64,000 nt of DNA from Chloroflexota bacterium (GCA_026710945.1 JAPOQA010000014.1:110213-174212), one strand, 5' to 3'; counted from the first letter of the stretch, positions 1 to 9,134 are shown. Made by a program: numbers and translations. Notes: generated by a model from the letters alone, not told the origin.

Positions 1-1
1 C

Positions 2-226
2 TGGCTTGCGGAACTGCTCTTCCAATTCAGTGTGGAGGGAGTGGTGGCTTATGAGTACGAGTTCTCGGCGTGCGCACCGCCGCGATGTTCCGCCACAATC
101 ACTGGTATAGCCATCGAAAGTGAAGATCAGGTAGCGGGCGGGGAAATCAAGGCAGTGACGTACCATAAACTGAAGATCGACGTGCAGCCGGAGTGCACGA
201 CGGTGCAAGTAATCTTCGACATCTGA
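2..226 (+). CDS. Archease, C-terminal part (5' end outside window)
   Basis: The frame is open from the first bases of the window and ends in TGA at 226, so only the C-terminal 74 residues are present. The stretch GGEIKAVTYHKLKI followed by a hydrophobic VQVIFDI end is the archetypal archease C-terminus. Archease is the small protein that activates the RNA ligase RtcB by promoting its guanylylation. The rtcB gene starts 14 bases downstream, which is the usual partner arrangement and supports the call. A GTG at 32 could look like a start, but the homology continues upstream of it, so it is internal. Confidence 0.85.
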   Translation, partial: WLAELLFQFSVEGVVAYEYEFSACAPPRCSATITGIAIESEDQVAGGEIKAVTYHKLKIDVQPECTTVQVIFDI

Positions 227-240
227 GCAGGTAAGGTTTC

Positions 241-1713
241 ATGGGAAAGAGCGCGCCACAGAACTGGCGGTCGGTGCTGCGACAGCGGGATGCGGTCCGC
301 TGGGAATTGCCAGTCGAATACATGCCCGGCATGCGTGTGCCGGGGCTGATCTATGCTGATGCGGCCATGATTGATTCGATGGCCGGTGATATGGCGATTC
401 AGCAAGTGGCAAACATGGCCACGCTGCCGGGAATTGTCCGGCATGCCCTTGCCATGCCGGACATCCACTGGGGGTATGGTTTTCCCATTGGGGGCGTTGC
501 GGCGACGCGGGTCGAGGACGGCGTTGTCTCTCCGGGCGGCGTCGGATTTGACATAAATTGCGGCGTGCGGCTCTTGCGCACCAATCTTCACGAGCGGGAA
601 GTAAGGGGCCGTCTGCCGGAGATTATGAATCAACTCTTTCGTGACGTCCCTACCGGTCTGGGGCGCGGCAAGAGGAAGCGCGCCGCGAACATTAACATGG
701 AAGACGCTCTTGCCGCGGGGGCGGCGTGGGCAGTGGAGAACGGTCACGGTAGGCGGGAAGACCTCGCCGCTATCGAAGCGGGAGGGTGTCTGCCCGGCGC
801 CGATCCGACGCAAGTGAGCCAGCGGGCGCGTCAAAGAGGGGCCCCTCAGCTGGGCTCGCTGGGTTCCGGCAATCACTTCTTGGAGATGCAAGTGGTGGAG
901 ACCATTGCGGACGCAGAAGCCGCCCACGCGTTCGGCATCACGGAACCTGGGCAGGTCATGCTTTCCATTCATACCGGCTCTCGCGGGCTAGGCCACCAGG
1001 TGTGCCAGGAATTTCTGGGCACAATGCAGCGCGCGATGGAGAAATACCGCATTACCCTACCAGACAGGCAGTTAGCGTGTGCGCCCATTCAGTCCGAAGA
1101 GGGCCAGGCGTATCTCGGCGCGATGTCCGCTGCGGCAAATTTCGCTTTTGCCAATCGCCAGGCCATTACCGAACGCACACGGCGGGCATTCCAGCACGTG
1201 CTTGGCAGCTCAGAATCTGGAATTGAGATTGGTGTGGTCTATGACGTTGCCCACAACATTGCAAAGATGGAACGTCATCGGGTCAATGGCAAGGAAGCGG
1301 ACCTGTGCGTTCACCGCAAAGGCGCCACCCGCGCACTGCCGGCGGGGGATCCCGACGTGCCCGCGATGTACCGCTCTGTGGGTCAGCCGGTCCTCATCCC
1401 CGGTGACATGGGTCGCTACTCGTATATTCTCGTGGGGCAGGACCGGGCGCGGCACGAGACCTTTGCCTCAACCTGTCATGGCGCGGGACGTGTGCTGAGC
1501 CGGGGTGCGGCCAAGAAGAAGCTGGCCGGTGTCGACCTAACACAGGTGCTCCGCAGCAAGGGCATTGTCGTGCGTGCCCAGAGCAAGGCCGGACTGGCGG
1601 AGGAGGCAAGCGACGCCTATAAGGACGTGCGAGAGGTGGTGAATGTGGTCGAGCAATCCGGCATTGCCCGTGTGGTGGCGCGCGTGCGGCCAATCGGTGT
1701 GATCAAGGGTTGA
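241..1713 (+). CDS. rtcB: RtcB family RNA-splicing ligase
   Basis: GTP- and Mn-dependent ligase joining RNA 3'-phosphate or 2',3'-cyclic phosphate ends to 5'-OH ends. All hallmark metal/GMP residues can be seen: GFDINCGVR (Asp104, Cys107), GSGNHFLE (His212), SIHTGSRG (His244), VAHNIAK (His338) and CHGAGR, whose His413 is the expected guanylylation site. The length of 490 residues is normal for the family. The ATG at 241 follows an AGGTAAGG ribosome site. It sits directly behind archease, its activator, in what appears to be one operon with the AIR-synthase-family gene that follows 4 bases later. Cytoplasmic RNA repair or tRNA maturation role by family knowledge. Confidence 0.96.
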   Translation: MGKSAPQNWRSVLRQRDAVRWELPVEYMPGMRVPGLIYADAAMIDSMAGDMAIQQVANMATLPGIVRHALAMPDIHWGYGFPIGGVAATRVEDGVVSPGGVGFDINCGVRLLRTNLHEREVRGRLPEIMNQLFRDVPTGLGRGKRKRAANINMEDALAAGAAWAVENGHGRREDLAAIEAGGCLPGADPTQVSQRARQRGAPQLGSLGSGNHFLEMQVVETIADAEAAHAFGITEPGQVMLSIHTGSRGLGHQVCQEFLGTMQRAMEKYRITLPDRQLACAPIQSEEGQAYLGAMSAAANFAFANRQAITERTRRAFQHVLGSSESGIEIGVVYDVAHNIAKMERHRVNGKEADLCVHRKGATRALPAGDPDVPAMYRSVGQPVLIPGDMGRYSYILVGQDRARHETFASTCHGAGRVLSRGAAKKKLAGVDLTQVLRSKGIVVRAQSKAGLAEEASDAYKDVREVVNVVEQSGIARVVARVRPIGVIKG

Positions 1714-1717
1714 CTCG

Positions 1718-2740
1718 ATGCTCCAAGGCAAACTACCCGCAGCCCTCTTGTCTCAGTTGCTCAAAGCTATACCAATCGATGACCCGGACGTAATCGTGGG
1801 TCCCCGCTTGGGCGAGGATGCCGCCGTGTTGGACATTGGCAATCGGTACCTCATCGCAAAAAGCGATCCGATTACGTTCACCGCGCATCGCATTGGCTGG
1901 TACGCTTTGCAGATCAATGCCAATGACGTGGCAACGATGGGTGCGCGTCCGCGCTGGTTCCTGGGCACCCTCTTGCTCCCACCCACGTGCAGCGAAGAGA
2001 CAGTAAAGGAGATTTTCGCCGACATCAAGGAAGCGTGCCGGGTGCTGGGTGTCACGCTGGTTGGCGGGCATACGGAGGTGACCGACGGTGTCGTCCGACC
2101 CATCCTTGCCGGGACACTCTTGGGAGAGGTCGCCAAAGACCGGCTAGTCATGAATGCGGACGCGCGGCCCGGGGACGTAATCCTTCTCACTGCAGGCATT
2201 GCGATTGAAGGCACTGCCATTCTTGCACAGGATGCGAGCGAGGAACTCGCGGCCCAAGGCGTGGCGCCGGTCACAATCGCGCGTGCGCGGGCATACCTTG
2301 ACGACCCCGGCATCAGTGTGGTTCGTGCCGCGGAGGCGTTGTGCCGTGCAGTGCATCCACGCGCGATGCACGATCCCACGGAAGGCGGACTGGCAACGGC
2401 TCTGGTTGAACTGGCGGCAGGGGCGGCATGTGGGCTCGCAATCGACCTTGCCACCGTGCCGGTCTTACCGGAGACCGCCGAAATTAGCATGGCTCTAGCG
2501 CTTGACCCACTCGGCTTACTCGCGTCAGGCGCCTTGCTCGCGGTCGTAGCGCCGGATGACGTCGTCAAAGCCTTAACAGCACTGCAGGATTGTGGCATAG
2601 AAGCTGCCGCCATTGGCCGCATGACCGAGCAGGTGGAAGGAGTGCGGATGCAGGTGGAAGGGGCTTGGCACCCAGTACCTACATTCCCGCGCGATGAATT
2701 GGCGCGCTTCTTTGCAGAAGCCGGCGGGAACGAAACGTAG
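1718..2740 (+). CDS. AIR synthase / HypE-like family protein
   Basis: 340 residues with the PurM/HypE/ThiL/SelD fold signature: GEDAAVL near residue 31, then a SDPITFT segment, NANDVATMGARP, the GGHTEVTD nucleotide-binding loop and the C-terminal HDPTEGGLATAL motif. These enzymes bind ATP and phosphorylate or dehydrate small substrates. The closest subfamily by appearance is HypE-like, but the C-terminal cysteine tail of true HypE (thiocarboxamide acceptor) is missing; the protein ends in an ordinary FFAEAGGNET tail. No hydrogenase genes are nearby, so a hydrogenase role is unlikely. It follows rtcB by 4 bases, implying cotranscription. Substrate unknown. Confidence 0.85.
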   Translation: MLQGKLPAALLSQLLKAIPIDDPDVIVGPRLGEDAAVLDIGNRYLIAKSDPITFTAHRIGWYALQINANDVATMGARPRWFLGTLLLPPTCSEETVKEIFADIKEACRVLGVTLVGGHTEVTDGVVRPILAGTLLGEVAKDRLVMNADARPGDVILLTAGIAIEGTAILAQDASEELAAQGVAPVTIARARAYLDDPGISVVRAAEALCRAVHPRAMHDPTEGGLATALVELAAGAACGLAIDLATVPVLPETAEISMALALDPLGLLASGALLAVVAPDDVVKALTALQDCGIEAAAIGRMTEQVEGVRMQVEGAWHPVPTFPRDELARFFAEAGGNET

Positions 2741-2973
2741 CTTTTCTGCACTGCCGCGACGGCGAGACTCTCCGGCTGCGACACATCCGGCCGATGTCGA
2801 ACGTGCGCTAATTGGGCAGGGACTCTATACTTGAAAGAAGATGAATCCTGCTAAGTGTGAAGGTGGGTGCTGCCTAAGAGCGTGGTACGGTTCATGCCGC
2901 TGGCATGTGCAGACCAGAGCAATCAAGAGAAGCCAACTAGCAAGACAAGGAAGTTCAGCAAGGGAGAGAACGG

Positions 2974-4035
2974 ATGCCTAAGGTTATTGACCTGCGCAGC
3001 GATACAGTAAGCATGCCGACCGCGGAAATGCGCGAGGCGATGAGGAATGCGGAAGTCGGTGACGACTGCTATCGAGAAGACCCTTCCGTTAATCGATTGG
3101 AGGCCATGGCGGCGGAAATCACGGGCAAAGAAGCAGCGCTCATGGTCACCAGCGGCACGCAAGGCAACCTCGTGTGCCTCCTCACCCATTGCCGCAATGG
3201 TGACGAGTTCGTTGTAGCAGACGAAGCTCATATCATTACCACTGAGTCTGGCGATTTTGCCTGTGTGGCGGGGGCATCACCCCGCATCGCGCCGTCGGAG
3301 AGGGGCATCCTGACAGCCGACAATATCCGCAGTGTGTTGCGACGGTCCTATGACGCATTTTCTCCCACACGCCTGATCTGTCTTGAAAACACTAACAACC
3401 GTGGCGGCGGGGCGATATATCCGCTGTCCACCCTTGCCGGCATCCGTGAACTGGCCGATGAGCAAGACATAAATGTGCACATGGATGGCGCGCGTGTGTT
3501 CAATGCAGCGGCGGGTTTGGGCGTGCCTGTATCTGAAGTGGTGCAGTACGTAGATTCGGTGACATTCTGCCTCTCCAAGGCATTGAGCGCACCAGTAGGG
3601 TCTATTATTTGCGGTACCGCAGAGTATATAGAAACGGCTCGACGCTTCCGGCGGATGCTCGGCGGCGGCTTGCGGCAGTCCGGCGTGCTAGCCGCGGCCG
3701 GCATTGTCGCGTTGGAGACTATTCCCCAGAAGCTTCCCCAAGATCATGCCAATGCCCGCCGCCTCGGCGAAGGACTTGGCGAGATCGACGGCATTTCCGC
3801 CGATTCCGTGGAGACCAATATGATATACATCGATATTGACCCCTCGCTGGGGGAGGCGCAGCAGCTTGTGGATGAGTTGGCAGCGCGGTCAGTGAAGTGC
3901 AGCGCAGTCTCAGCCGATCGCATTCGCCTCGTAACCTACCACCAAGTCACTGCGGATGACATAGAATCGGCCATTGGGGCCGCGCGGGATGCAGTTGAGG
4001 CGATGTCCGGTGTGCCGGCCGCTGCACAGGTCTGA
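2974..4035 (+). CDS. ltaE: Low-specificity L-threonine aldolase
   Basis: PLP fold-I enzyme cleaving L-threonine/L-allo-threonine to glycine and acetaldehyde. Visible: N-terminal DLRSDTVSMPT, the TSGTQGNL phosphate-binding loop, HMDGAR with the PLP-pairing Asp171, and CLSKALSAPVGS with Schiff-base Lys202. 353 residues is normal. The ATG follows AGGGAGAG with about 7 bases spacing. The 233-base gap upstream (2741-2973) holds a TATACT box at 2826-2831 and a short CATGCC/GGCATG hairpin but no gene. It appears to be monocistronic: the next gene is on the other strand. Confidence 0.94.
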   Translation: MPKVIDLRSDTVSMPTAEMREAMRNAEVGDDCYREDPSVNRLEAMAAEITGKEAALMVTSGTQGNLVCLLTHCRNGDEFVVADEAHIITTESGDFACVAGASPRIAPSERGILTADNIRSVLRRSYDAFSPTRLICLENTNNRGGGAIYPLSTLAGIRELADEQDINVHMDGARVFNAAAGLGVPVSEVVQYVDSVTFCLSKALSAPVGSIICGTAEYIETARRFRRMLGGGLRQSGVLAAAGIVALETIPQKLPQDHANARRLGEGLGEIDGISADSVETNMIYIDIDPSLGEAQQLVDELAARSVKCSAVSADRIRLVTYHQVTADDIESAIGAARDAVEAMSGVPAAAQV

Positions 4036-4138
4036 TACGGCTCTGAGTTTCAGCTTGGGTCAGGAGAGCTGCAGCAATTGCGCAGCGTAATTGGTACTGA
4101 AGCGGATTGCCGCACCTCGTGAGATGACGCGGATGTGT

Positions 4139-5839
4139 CTACTCTTCCTTGTCCTGAGGGGCCTGCAACCGCTGCCGCACTTCATCCGGCGTGAGTGAAG
4201 TCTCCAGAAGTGCGAGTTCAGTGCCCTCCGGCAGGGAGCTTTGCGCAATTTGGGCTTGCGCGGCTTTGAGGTTTCCGCCCGTAAGCGTAACTACGACGCT
4301 GTGCACTTCCGGTTCGGATGCCGCATCTCCGGCCGCTGAAGGCGCCTGACTCTCAGTGACCGTAGACTCTTCTTCTTCCCGTGGGGCCCGGTGCTCCAGA
4401 CGCAGAAAGCGCACATGGTACGCCAACAACGTGATGGCGATCAGCGCCAAACTGACGTTAATGTTCAAAGCATCGATGAAGTCGTTGCCCGAGCCGATGC
4501 CGAGCACGGAACGCAACCCTTGGTAGAGCAGCGTCCCGACTGCAATCACGACGGCGATCACGCTAGCTGATGATACAAGGGAGAGGTAAATGCGGCGCAC
4601 TAGCGACCCTCGTTCTTCACCGCTTTCGTCGGCCTCCAAATCGTGCTGGATTTGGCGCCAATACCACACCCAAGCGGCAAGGCCCACGAGCAGCAACGTC
4701 ACGTAGAGGCTAAGCTGCTGCTGCAGGAATTTCTCAGGCAGATCGAGGGTGTCCGCCTGGCCGGTCAGAATTCCTATGATCAGGCGCAGGATGCCAAATG
4801 CCCCAAATGCCAACAATGAGATGCCTATCGCCGTTAACAGGTACGAGTAAACCCGGCGTATCGACGCCTGGCGCGGCAATTCGGAGACGAGGGCGGCATC
4901 CCTCTGCAGATGATACCGGTGATAGAACCAGCCCGTGGCAGCTACGGCCGCAACTGGAATGATCCATGCCAAGTTATCAAGGAACGCAATTTGATCGTCA
5001 ACGGCATTCAGAATGTTCAAGAGAACCAAATAGAGAATTCGCCCTACTGCCAAGAGAGCGCCGGCTGCGGCAATGCCCACGGACAGATAGAGATAGACCT
5101 TGCGCAGAGCCGATCGTAATTCCGGACTATCGGCAGTGGCGGTTTGGCGCTGGATCATGGCCCAGTGGAATGACCAGCCGACACTTCCGACAACGATCCA
5201 TGCAACGCTGTTTACGATGGGCAATTCCCACCACGCAGCATCGGCTGAATCAGCGCCAAAGAATCGTTGAATAATCGTTGTGAGCAGTGGGATGAGTGAT
5301 GTAACCACTATTCCCAAACTGCCGAAGGATGCGGCGTACCAGTACCAGCGCGTGATGGTTGCGGCCGCTCCGGTCTGAAGCTGCGCGGGTGGTCGCTGGC
5401 GGATATGGTACGTCCAGAACAAACCGTAGATTACCACCTCAGCGAGATGGTCCAGCAAATTGGCCGTTTCGAAGGGATTGCCCGCAAGGCGCGCAAGCGG
5501 AACGAATAGGACCTCCCCTGCTCCCTCGGCGGTCTCAATGAGGGTAACGCCCAGGACGCCTAGAAAAAATAGTGCACGGAGCGGGCTGGTTTCCTCGGCG
5601 CTGTTGCGCGCAAGTCGCTGTGCCCATATCCAATGTCCCAGCCAGAGTGGAGTTCCCACTGCGATCAGTGCGAGGTTTAGGCTCAGTTGTTCGCGCCACC
5701 AGTCACTGCCCAAACTGAACTCGGCGTCTGGCGAGAATGTCAGGAGAGCAAGCCGCAGCAGTTCGCTGCTGGCATGCATGAAAAGCAAGAGGCCGATAAA
5801 GGCAGCAGCAAGAATGTAGAGGCGCCGTACCGTAAGCAT
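4139..5839 (-). CDS. DUF5671-type multi-repeat membrane protein
   Basis: About 566 residues built of four successive modules, each starting with an RRLYIL / RKVYLYL / RRVYSYL / RRIYLSL motif and carrying about four hydrophobic segments, so roughly 14-16 membrane helices in all. That module pattern is DUF5671. The C-terminal ~100 residues are cytoplasm-like, acidic and Gln/Glu-rich. I place the start at the ATG at 5839, which has GGGGAACAAGC in front and fits the module start; an in-frame ATG at 5911 would overlap the upstream gene by 28 bases. No enzymatic motif is visible. Function unknown, possibly envelope-related. Confidence 0.8.
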   Translation of the reverse strand: MLTVRRLYILAAAFIGLLLFMHASSELLRLALLTFSPDAEFSLGSDWWREQLSLNLALIAVGTPLWLGHWIWAQRLARNSAEETSPLRALFFLGVLGVTLIETAEGAGEVLFVPLARLAGNPFETANLLDHLAEVVIYGLFWTYHIRQRPPAQLQTGAAATITRWYWYAASFGSLGIVVTSLIPLLTTIIQRFFGADSADAAWWELPIVNSVAWIVVGSVGWSFHWAMIQRQTATADSPELRSALRKVYLYLSVGIAAAGALLAVGRILYLVLLNILNAVDDQIAFLDNLAWIIPVAAVAATGWFYHRYHLQRDAALVSELPRQASIRRVYSYLLTAIGISLLAFGAFGILRLIIGILTGQADTLDLPEKFLQQQLSLYVTLLLVGLAAWVWYWRQIQHDLEADESGEERGSLVRRIYLSLVSSASVIAVVIAVGTLLYQGLRSVLGIGSGNDFIDALNINVSLALIAITLLAYHVRFLRLEHRAPREEEESTVTESQAPSAAGDAASEPEVHSVVVTLTGGNLKAAQAQIAQSSLPEGTELALLETSLTPDEVRQRLQAPQDKEE

Positions 5840-5883
5840 TGCTTGTTCCCCGCTACGCGAATGGCTGATTGCAGTGACGTTTC

Positions 5884-6411
5884 CTACGCGACGATATTGT
5901 GCAGCATCCATACATCGAAGGGCTTAACGACCTTCCACTCGCCATCGATCTGCCGCAACCGCACTTCAACTTCACGCGAGTACCGGTTAGACTCAAAGAC
6001 TCCAAGGAGACCCAAGGGCGTCGGACGGGAGTACCAGGTAGTAATGTTGACCCGCACGGTGGCCAGACCCTCCACGGTCTCCGCTTCTTCGACCACCAGG
6101 CGCACGCCGGTGTTCAACCCTGAGCGACGCGAAGGTAATAGTGAATAACCGCTATCTTTCTCCCGTTCTTCTATGTCCTCCAGGACTTCCGGCGAGAGAT
6201 AGGACTTTGCCCGGTCATTGTCCCCGCGCGTTGCCGCAACCACAAGATTGTGCACGACGTCTTCGGGCGCGGCGCCGGCACTGTATTCAAGCTCAACCGA
6301 GGTAGGAGAGCGCCATACAAGAACGACGGCGAATACTATGATGAAGAATATGACGATAAGAATCGTCGCCAGAAATCGGTCAATTCCTTTTAGCATCGGA
6401 CCTGCCTGCAA
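5884..6411 (-). CDS. Membrane-anchored NTF2-like (DUF4878-like) protein
   Basis: 175 residues: a short N-terminus, one strong membrane helix at about residues 11-33 (FLATILIVIFFIIVFAVVLV), then a soluble domain beginning EDVVHNLVVAATRGD and ending in a DGEWKVVKPFDVW strand. That layout matches NTF2-like or DUF4878 extracytoplasmic domains (cone-shaped fold), often found in lipoproteins or membrane anchors; here no lipobox is present. ATG at 6411 or 6396 (MLKGIDRF) are both possible. It probably shares a transcript with the DUF5671 gene downstream. No catalytic residues are recognisable. Confidence 0.65.
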   Translation of the reverse strand: MQAGPMLKGIDRFLATILIVIFFIIVFAVVLVWRSPTSVELEYSAGAAPEDVVHNLVVAATRGDNDRAKSYLSPEVLEDIEEREKDSGYSLLPSRRSGLNTGVRLVVEEAETVEGLATVRVNITTWYSRPTPLGLLGVFESNRYSREVEVRLRQIDGEWKVVKPFDVWMLHNIVA

Positions 6412-6447
6412 TTCTCAGTAGCGTGCTGCAAGATCGACTATGAGTCT

Positions 6448-6456
6448 AGTATAGCA
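6448..6456 (-). promoter_or_regulatory. Extended -10 promoter element (TGCTATACT)
   Basis: On the minus strand TGC-TATACT lies 37 bases before the ATG at 6411. It is an extended -10 box with no convincing -35 hexamer, and the same 9-mer occurs in the atp operon promoter. Likely promoter of the two membrane-protein genes 6411-4139. Confidence 0.45.
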
Positions 6457-6644
6457 AGACGGCATTGAAACTAGATAGAAACCTGCAACATGGATTAGCT
6501 TTCAGAAGAGGCACCGGCGTACTACGTTGGAATAGTCGCTTGTGAAGGCTTCTGTAGTGACTCAGGGAGAGATCGCGTAGAATTTAAGGGCAGGAGTTGC
6601 TTCAGACCGGTGCGGCGCGGTACTTGCCGCGAGGAGGATTGTGG

Positions 6645-7349
6645 ATGAGCGTACTCTCAGGAAGGACTCTTGGCGGATTGTGCCTCATTGTGGGCCCGAT
6701 CCTGGCGCTCGTCTTCTTTGTCTTCCAGCCTGGCGGCGTCCTCTACAACAACGCCTTGATGGACAAGGCCGAAGCTACCATTGTCGCTCTGGAGCGCTAC
6801 CATGCTCTGGCAAACCTCACGGGTATCGGTATTGCGCTGGGACTAACTCTCGCCCTCTACGGCCAATTCGCACTTCTGCGCAGCTTGCAGAGTGACACAG
6901 GCGATGAGGCTCTTTCTCAGTTGGGCCTGTTGTTTCTGGCGGTGGGCGCAATCGGTTGGGTAGTGATGCAGGGGCTGAACCTGGAAATGGCCGATACGAA
7001 CACGGAAAGTGCTGCCTCCTTCCAGTCAGCCGCAGCCGTTTTCAGGGTTGAATTCGGGATAAGCCTGATCGCGGGTCTTTGTGTCGCGCTGGGATTTTTG
7101 CTCTTTAGTTTGGGACTTGCAACCAGAAAGGGTTTCAACCGTATTGCCGCCGGGATCATTGCCGTTGTCTCGCTCATCGCGCTCGTGAGTCAGATCATCG
7201 GCATCAGCGTCACGTCTCTAACGAATTCCATGATCCAGATAGCACGGCTTTGCTTTGTCTTTTGGGCAGTCTGGAGCATATTACTTGGCGTGGGCTTGCT
7301 CCGACGGAAAAGTTTGAAGCCGGTTGAGGAAATCGGAGACCAGCCGTAG
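6645..7349 (+). CDS. Six- to seven-helix membrane protein (DUF4386-like layout)
   Basis: 234 residues with about six hydrophobic segments: LGGLCLIVGPILALVFFVF, ANLTGIGIALGLTLALYG, LGLLFLAVGAIGWVVMQG, ISLIAGLCVALGFLLFSLG, IAAGIIAVVSLIALVSQII and LCFVFWAVWSILLGVGLL. The order resembles small DUF4386-type integral membrane proteins, but I see no diagnostic motif. The start is decided by a strong GAGGAGG at 6631-6637 seven bases before ATG 6645; an in-frame ATG at 6597 has no such site. It stands alone between divergent and downstream genes. Function unknown. Confidence 0.7.
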   Translation: MSVLSGRTLGGLCLIVGPILALVFFVFQPGGVLYNNALMDKAEATIVALERYHALANLTGIGIALGLTLALYGQFALLRSLQSDTGDEALSQLGLLFLAVGAIGWVVMQGLNLEMADTNTESAASFQSAAAVFRVEFGISLIAGLCVALGFLLFSLGLATRKGFNRIAAGIIAVVSLIALVSQIIGISVTSLTNSMIQIARLCFVFWAVWSILLGVGLLRRKSLKPVEEIGDQP

Positions 7350-7650
7350 GGTTTGATTCAGTCTTAGCTATGCCTCTACAGGCAAGGTGCGAACGCAAAT
7401 ACGCTTACAGAGTCTGGCGCCATCAATTGGCGTGCACTTCAACGTGTGGCAGACGTCGAGGCTCCGTAAGCTAGGGTGTACAACCGGCATGGCCCTTCGA
7501 CGCACAATAGCCGTGTGACGATAGCAAGAATTGGCAGGAAGGGCACTATTTCTTGTGCCTTTGGCTGCAGAGTCGTGCAGCCCAATGCCGAGACCGTATA
7601 ATTGATCCGAGGATCGGCAAATCCTGACAGCAGTGGCGGAGGAATCTCTC
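7350..7650. other. Intergenic region, no gene seen
   Basis: 300 bases between two membrane-protein genes. The only signal I see is a perfect TATAAT at 7597-7602 (plus strand) and the ribosome site at 7638-7643. No RNA gene or inverted repeat with a T-run was found. Confidence 0.5.
7597..7602 (+). promoter_or_regulatory. Putative -10 box (TATAAT)
   Basis: Perfect consensus -10 hexamer 48 bases before the GTG at 7651. The -35 position (about 7574-7579) is poor, so this is a weak prediction. Confidence 0.3.
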
Positions 7651-8028
7651 GTGCGCGTCTTGTTACTCCGAAGTTTGGCAGTGCTGGTTGCCGTAGTGAT
7701 TGCGAGCCGCTTTGCGCTTGTGGAATTCACCGACAGCGGCGATTGGCTTTCGCTCATTGTTTTTGCAGTAGGGGTGGCTTTGATCAACGCGGTGATCGGG
7801 CCGGTACTCAAGGTCATTTCGTTTCCGGTGACAGTACTGACCTTAGGCATCTGGATTCTTGTTTTGAACGGCCTGCTGTTCTGGTTGGGTACCGCCCTCT
7901 TGCCAGGGGTTGAGCTGGCTGAGTCGGGCCGACCGACCTTACTCTCGGCCATGCTTGTTGCACTTATCATTAGTGTGGTCAGCTTTGCCGTCAATAGAGT
8001 TGTGAAAGAGGACGAAGACAAAGAATGA
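7651..8028 (+). CDS. Phage holin family 4 (YvlD-like) small membrane protein
   Basis: 125 residues with four membrane helices: LRSLAVLVAVVIASRFAL, WLSLIVFAVGVALINAVIG, a VLTLGIWILVLNGLLFWLG segment, and LLSAMLVALIISVVSFAV, then a charged tail. The NAVIGPVLKVISFPVTVLTLG segment is typical of Pfam Phage_holin_4_2 / YvlD, a chromosomal membrane family despite its name. The start is GTG 7651 because GGAGGA at 7638-7643 sits seven bases ahead; the GTG at 7633 would overlap that site. No phage genes are near, so a lysis role is not implied. Confidence 0.8.
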   Translation: MRVLLLRSLAVLVAVVIASRFALVEFTDSGDWLSLIVFAVGVALINAVIGPVLKVISFPVTVLTLGIWILVLNGLLFWLGTALLPGVELAESGRPTLLSAMLVALIISVVSFAVNRVVKEDEDKE

Positions 8029-8071
8029 GTTTGCACGACCGTACCTCAAGCAATTAAAGGACTTAGGCGAA

Positions 8072-9100
8072 ATGCGAATCTTGGTGACTGGCGCCGCAGG
8101 ATTCATTGGAAGTAACTATGTGCGCTTCGTCCTTTCGGAGTATCCGGATGCCGATGTGGTGGCGGTGGATAAACTAACGTACGCCGGCAACCTGGACAAT
8201 CTCGCCGCTCTTGAAGAAAACTCTCGGTTTCAATTCGTACATGCTGACATTTGTGATGCCGGTGCAATTGATGAAGCGATGGCGGGCTGTGACGCCCTCG
8301 TCAACATTGCCGCGGAGAGTCATGTGGACCGCTCGGTAATGGACCCGGCGGCGTTCGTACGGACGAATGTGGAGGGAATCCGCGTACTCTTGGAAGCGGC
8401 CCGCGCGCACGGCGTGGAGCGTATCGTGCAGGTGAGCACTGACGAGGTATACGGACATGTGCCTGTAGGCACCTCAACCGAGGATGCGCGCCTGGCGCCC
8501 CGCAACCCCTATTCGGCCAGCAAGGCCGGGGGTGAGTTGCTGGCCCTTGCATATTTCACCAGCTTTGGTCTGCCGGTGATGATTACGCGCGGCGCCAACA
8601 CTATCGGCCCCCGCCAGTATCCGGAGAAGGTGGTACCGGTTTTTGTCACCAACGCCATCGACGACAAGCCATTGCCCATCTACGGAGAGGGTGAAGCCGT
8701 ACGCAATTACATGTACGTTGCAGACCACTGCGCCGGTGTCGATCTCGTCTTGCGAAGGGGGGAACCTGGCGCAGTATACAATGTCGGCGTGGAGTTTGAG
8801 GTTAACACAGTAACGCTGGCGACGAGTATTTTAGATGCTCTCGGCAAGCCGCATGCATTGATGCGGTTAATTGAGGATCGCCCCGGCCATGACTTCCGCT
8901 ATAGTCTGGACTCATCCCGCCTTGCGGCGCTCGGCTGGCAGCCGCAGTACGCGTTCCAACAAGCATTGGTGGAGACGGTGAACTGGTATGTCGACAATGA
9001 GGACTGGTGGCGACCCATCAAGTCCGGCGGGTATGGGGAGTATTACGAGCGGAACTATGCCGAACGGCTTGCCCGCTCGCGTCCCCTCGTCGCAGGATAG
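8072..9100 (+). CDS. rfbB: dTDP-glucose 4,6-dehydratase
   Basis: Second step of dTDP-L-rhamnose synthesis, converting dTDP-glucose to dTDP-4-keto-6-deoxyglucose with bound NAD. Visible: Rossmann GAAGFIGSNYV at residues 7-17, DKLTYAGNL, AAESHVDRS, the STDEVYG catalytic segment and YSASKAGG with the Tyr-x-x-x-Lys dyad. 342 residues is standard. The partner reductase RmlD is in this window at 33.0-33.8 kb, but RmlA and RmlC are not visible. The gene stands alone, convergent with the dehydratase pair. Cytoplasmic; product would feed cell-surface polysaccharide. Confidence 0.93.
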   Translation: MRILVTGAAGFIGSNYVRFVLSEYPDADVVAVDKLTYAGNLDNLAALEENSRFQFVHADICDAGAIDEAMAGCDALVNIAAESHVDRSVMDPAAFVRTNVEGIRVLLEAARAHGVERIVQVSTDEVYGHVPVGTSTEDARLAPRNPYSASKAGGELLALAYFTSFGLPVMITRGANTIGPRQYPEKVVPVFVTNAIDDKPLPIYGEGEAVRNYMYVADHCAGVDLVLRRGEPGAVYNVGVEFEVNTVTLATSILDALGKPHALMRLIEDRPGHDFRYSLDSSRLAALGWQPQYAFQQALVETVNWYVDNEDWWRPIKSGGYGEYYERNYAERLARSRPLVAG

Positions 9101-9134
9101 GCTCCACTCCGCACACTAGTGGCGGCATTCAAGT

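Noticed and set aside
127..972. 281-codon minus-strand frame opposite archease/rtcB
   Set aside because: Antisense to the clear RtcB coding sequence; Arg/His/Pro-rich composition is typical of a shadow frame.
1753..2784. 343-codon minus-strand frame opposite the AIR-synthase-family gene
   Set aside because: Fully antisense to a recognisable protein; Ser/Ala/Thr-rich low-complexity composition without motifs.
2850..2940. T-box or other riboswitch before threonine aldolase (TGGTACGG and hairpin)
   Set aside because: The TGGTAC match lacks the T-box antiterminator context and specifier loop; hairpin is short and without a T-run.
7651..8028. Prophage, suggested by the holin-family name
   Set aside because: This family is a chromosomal membrane family; no phage structural, integrase or lysis genes are adjacent.
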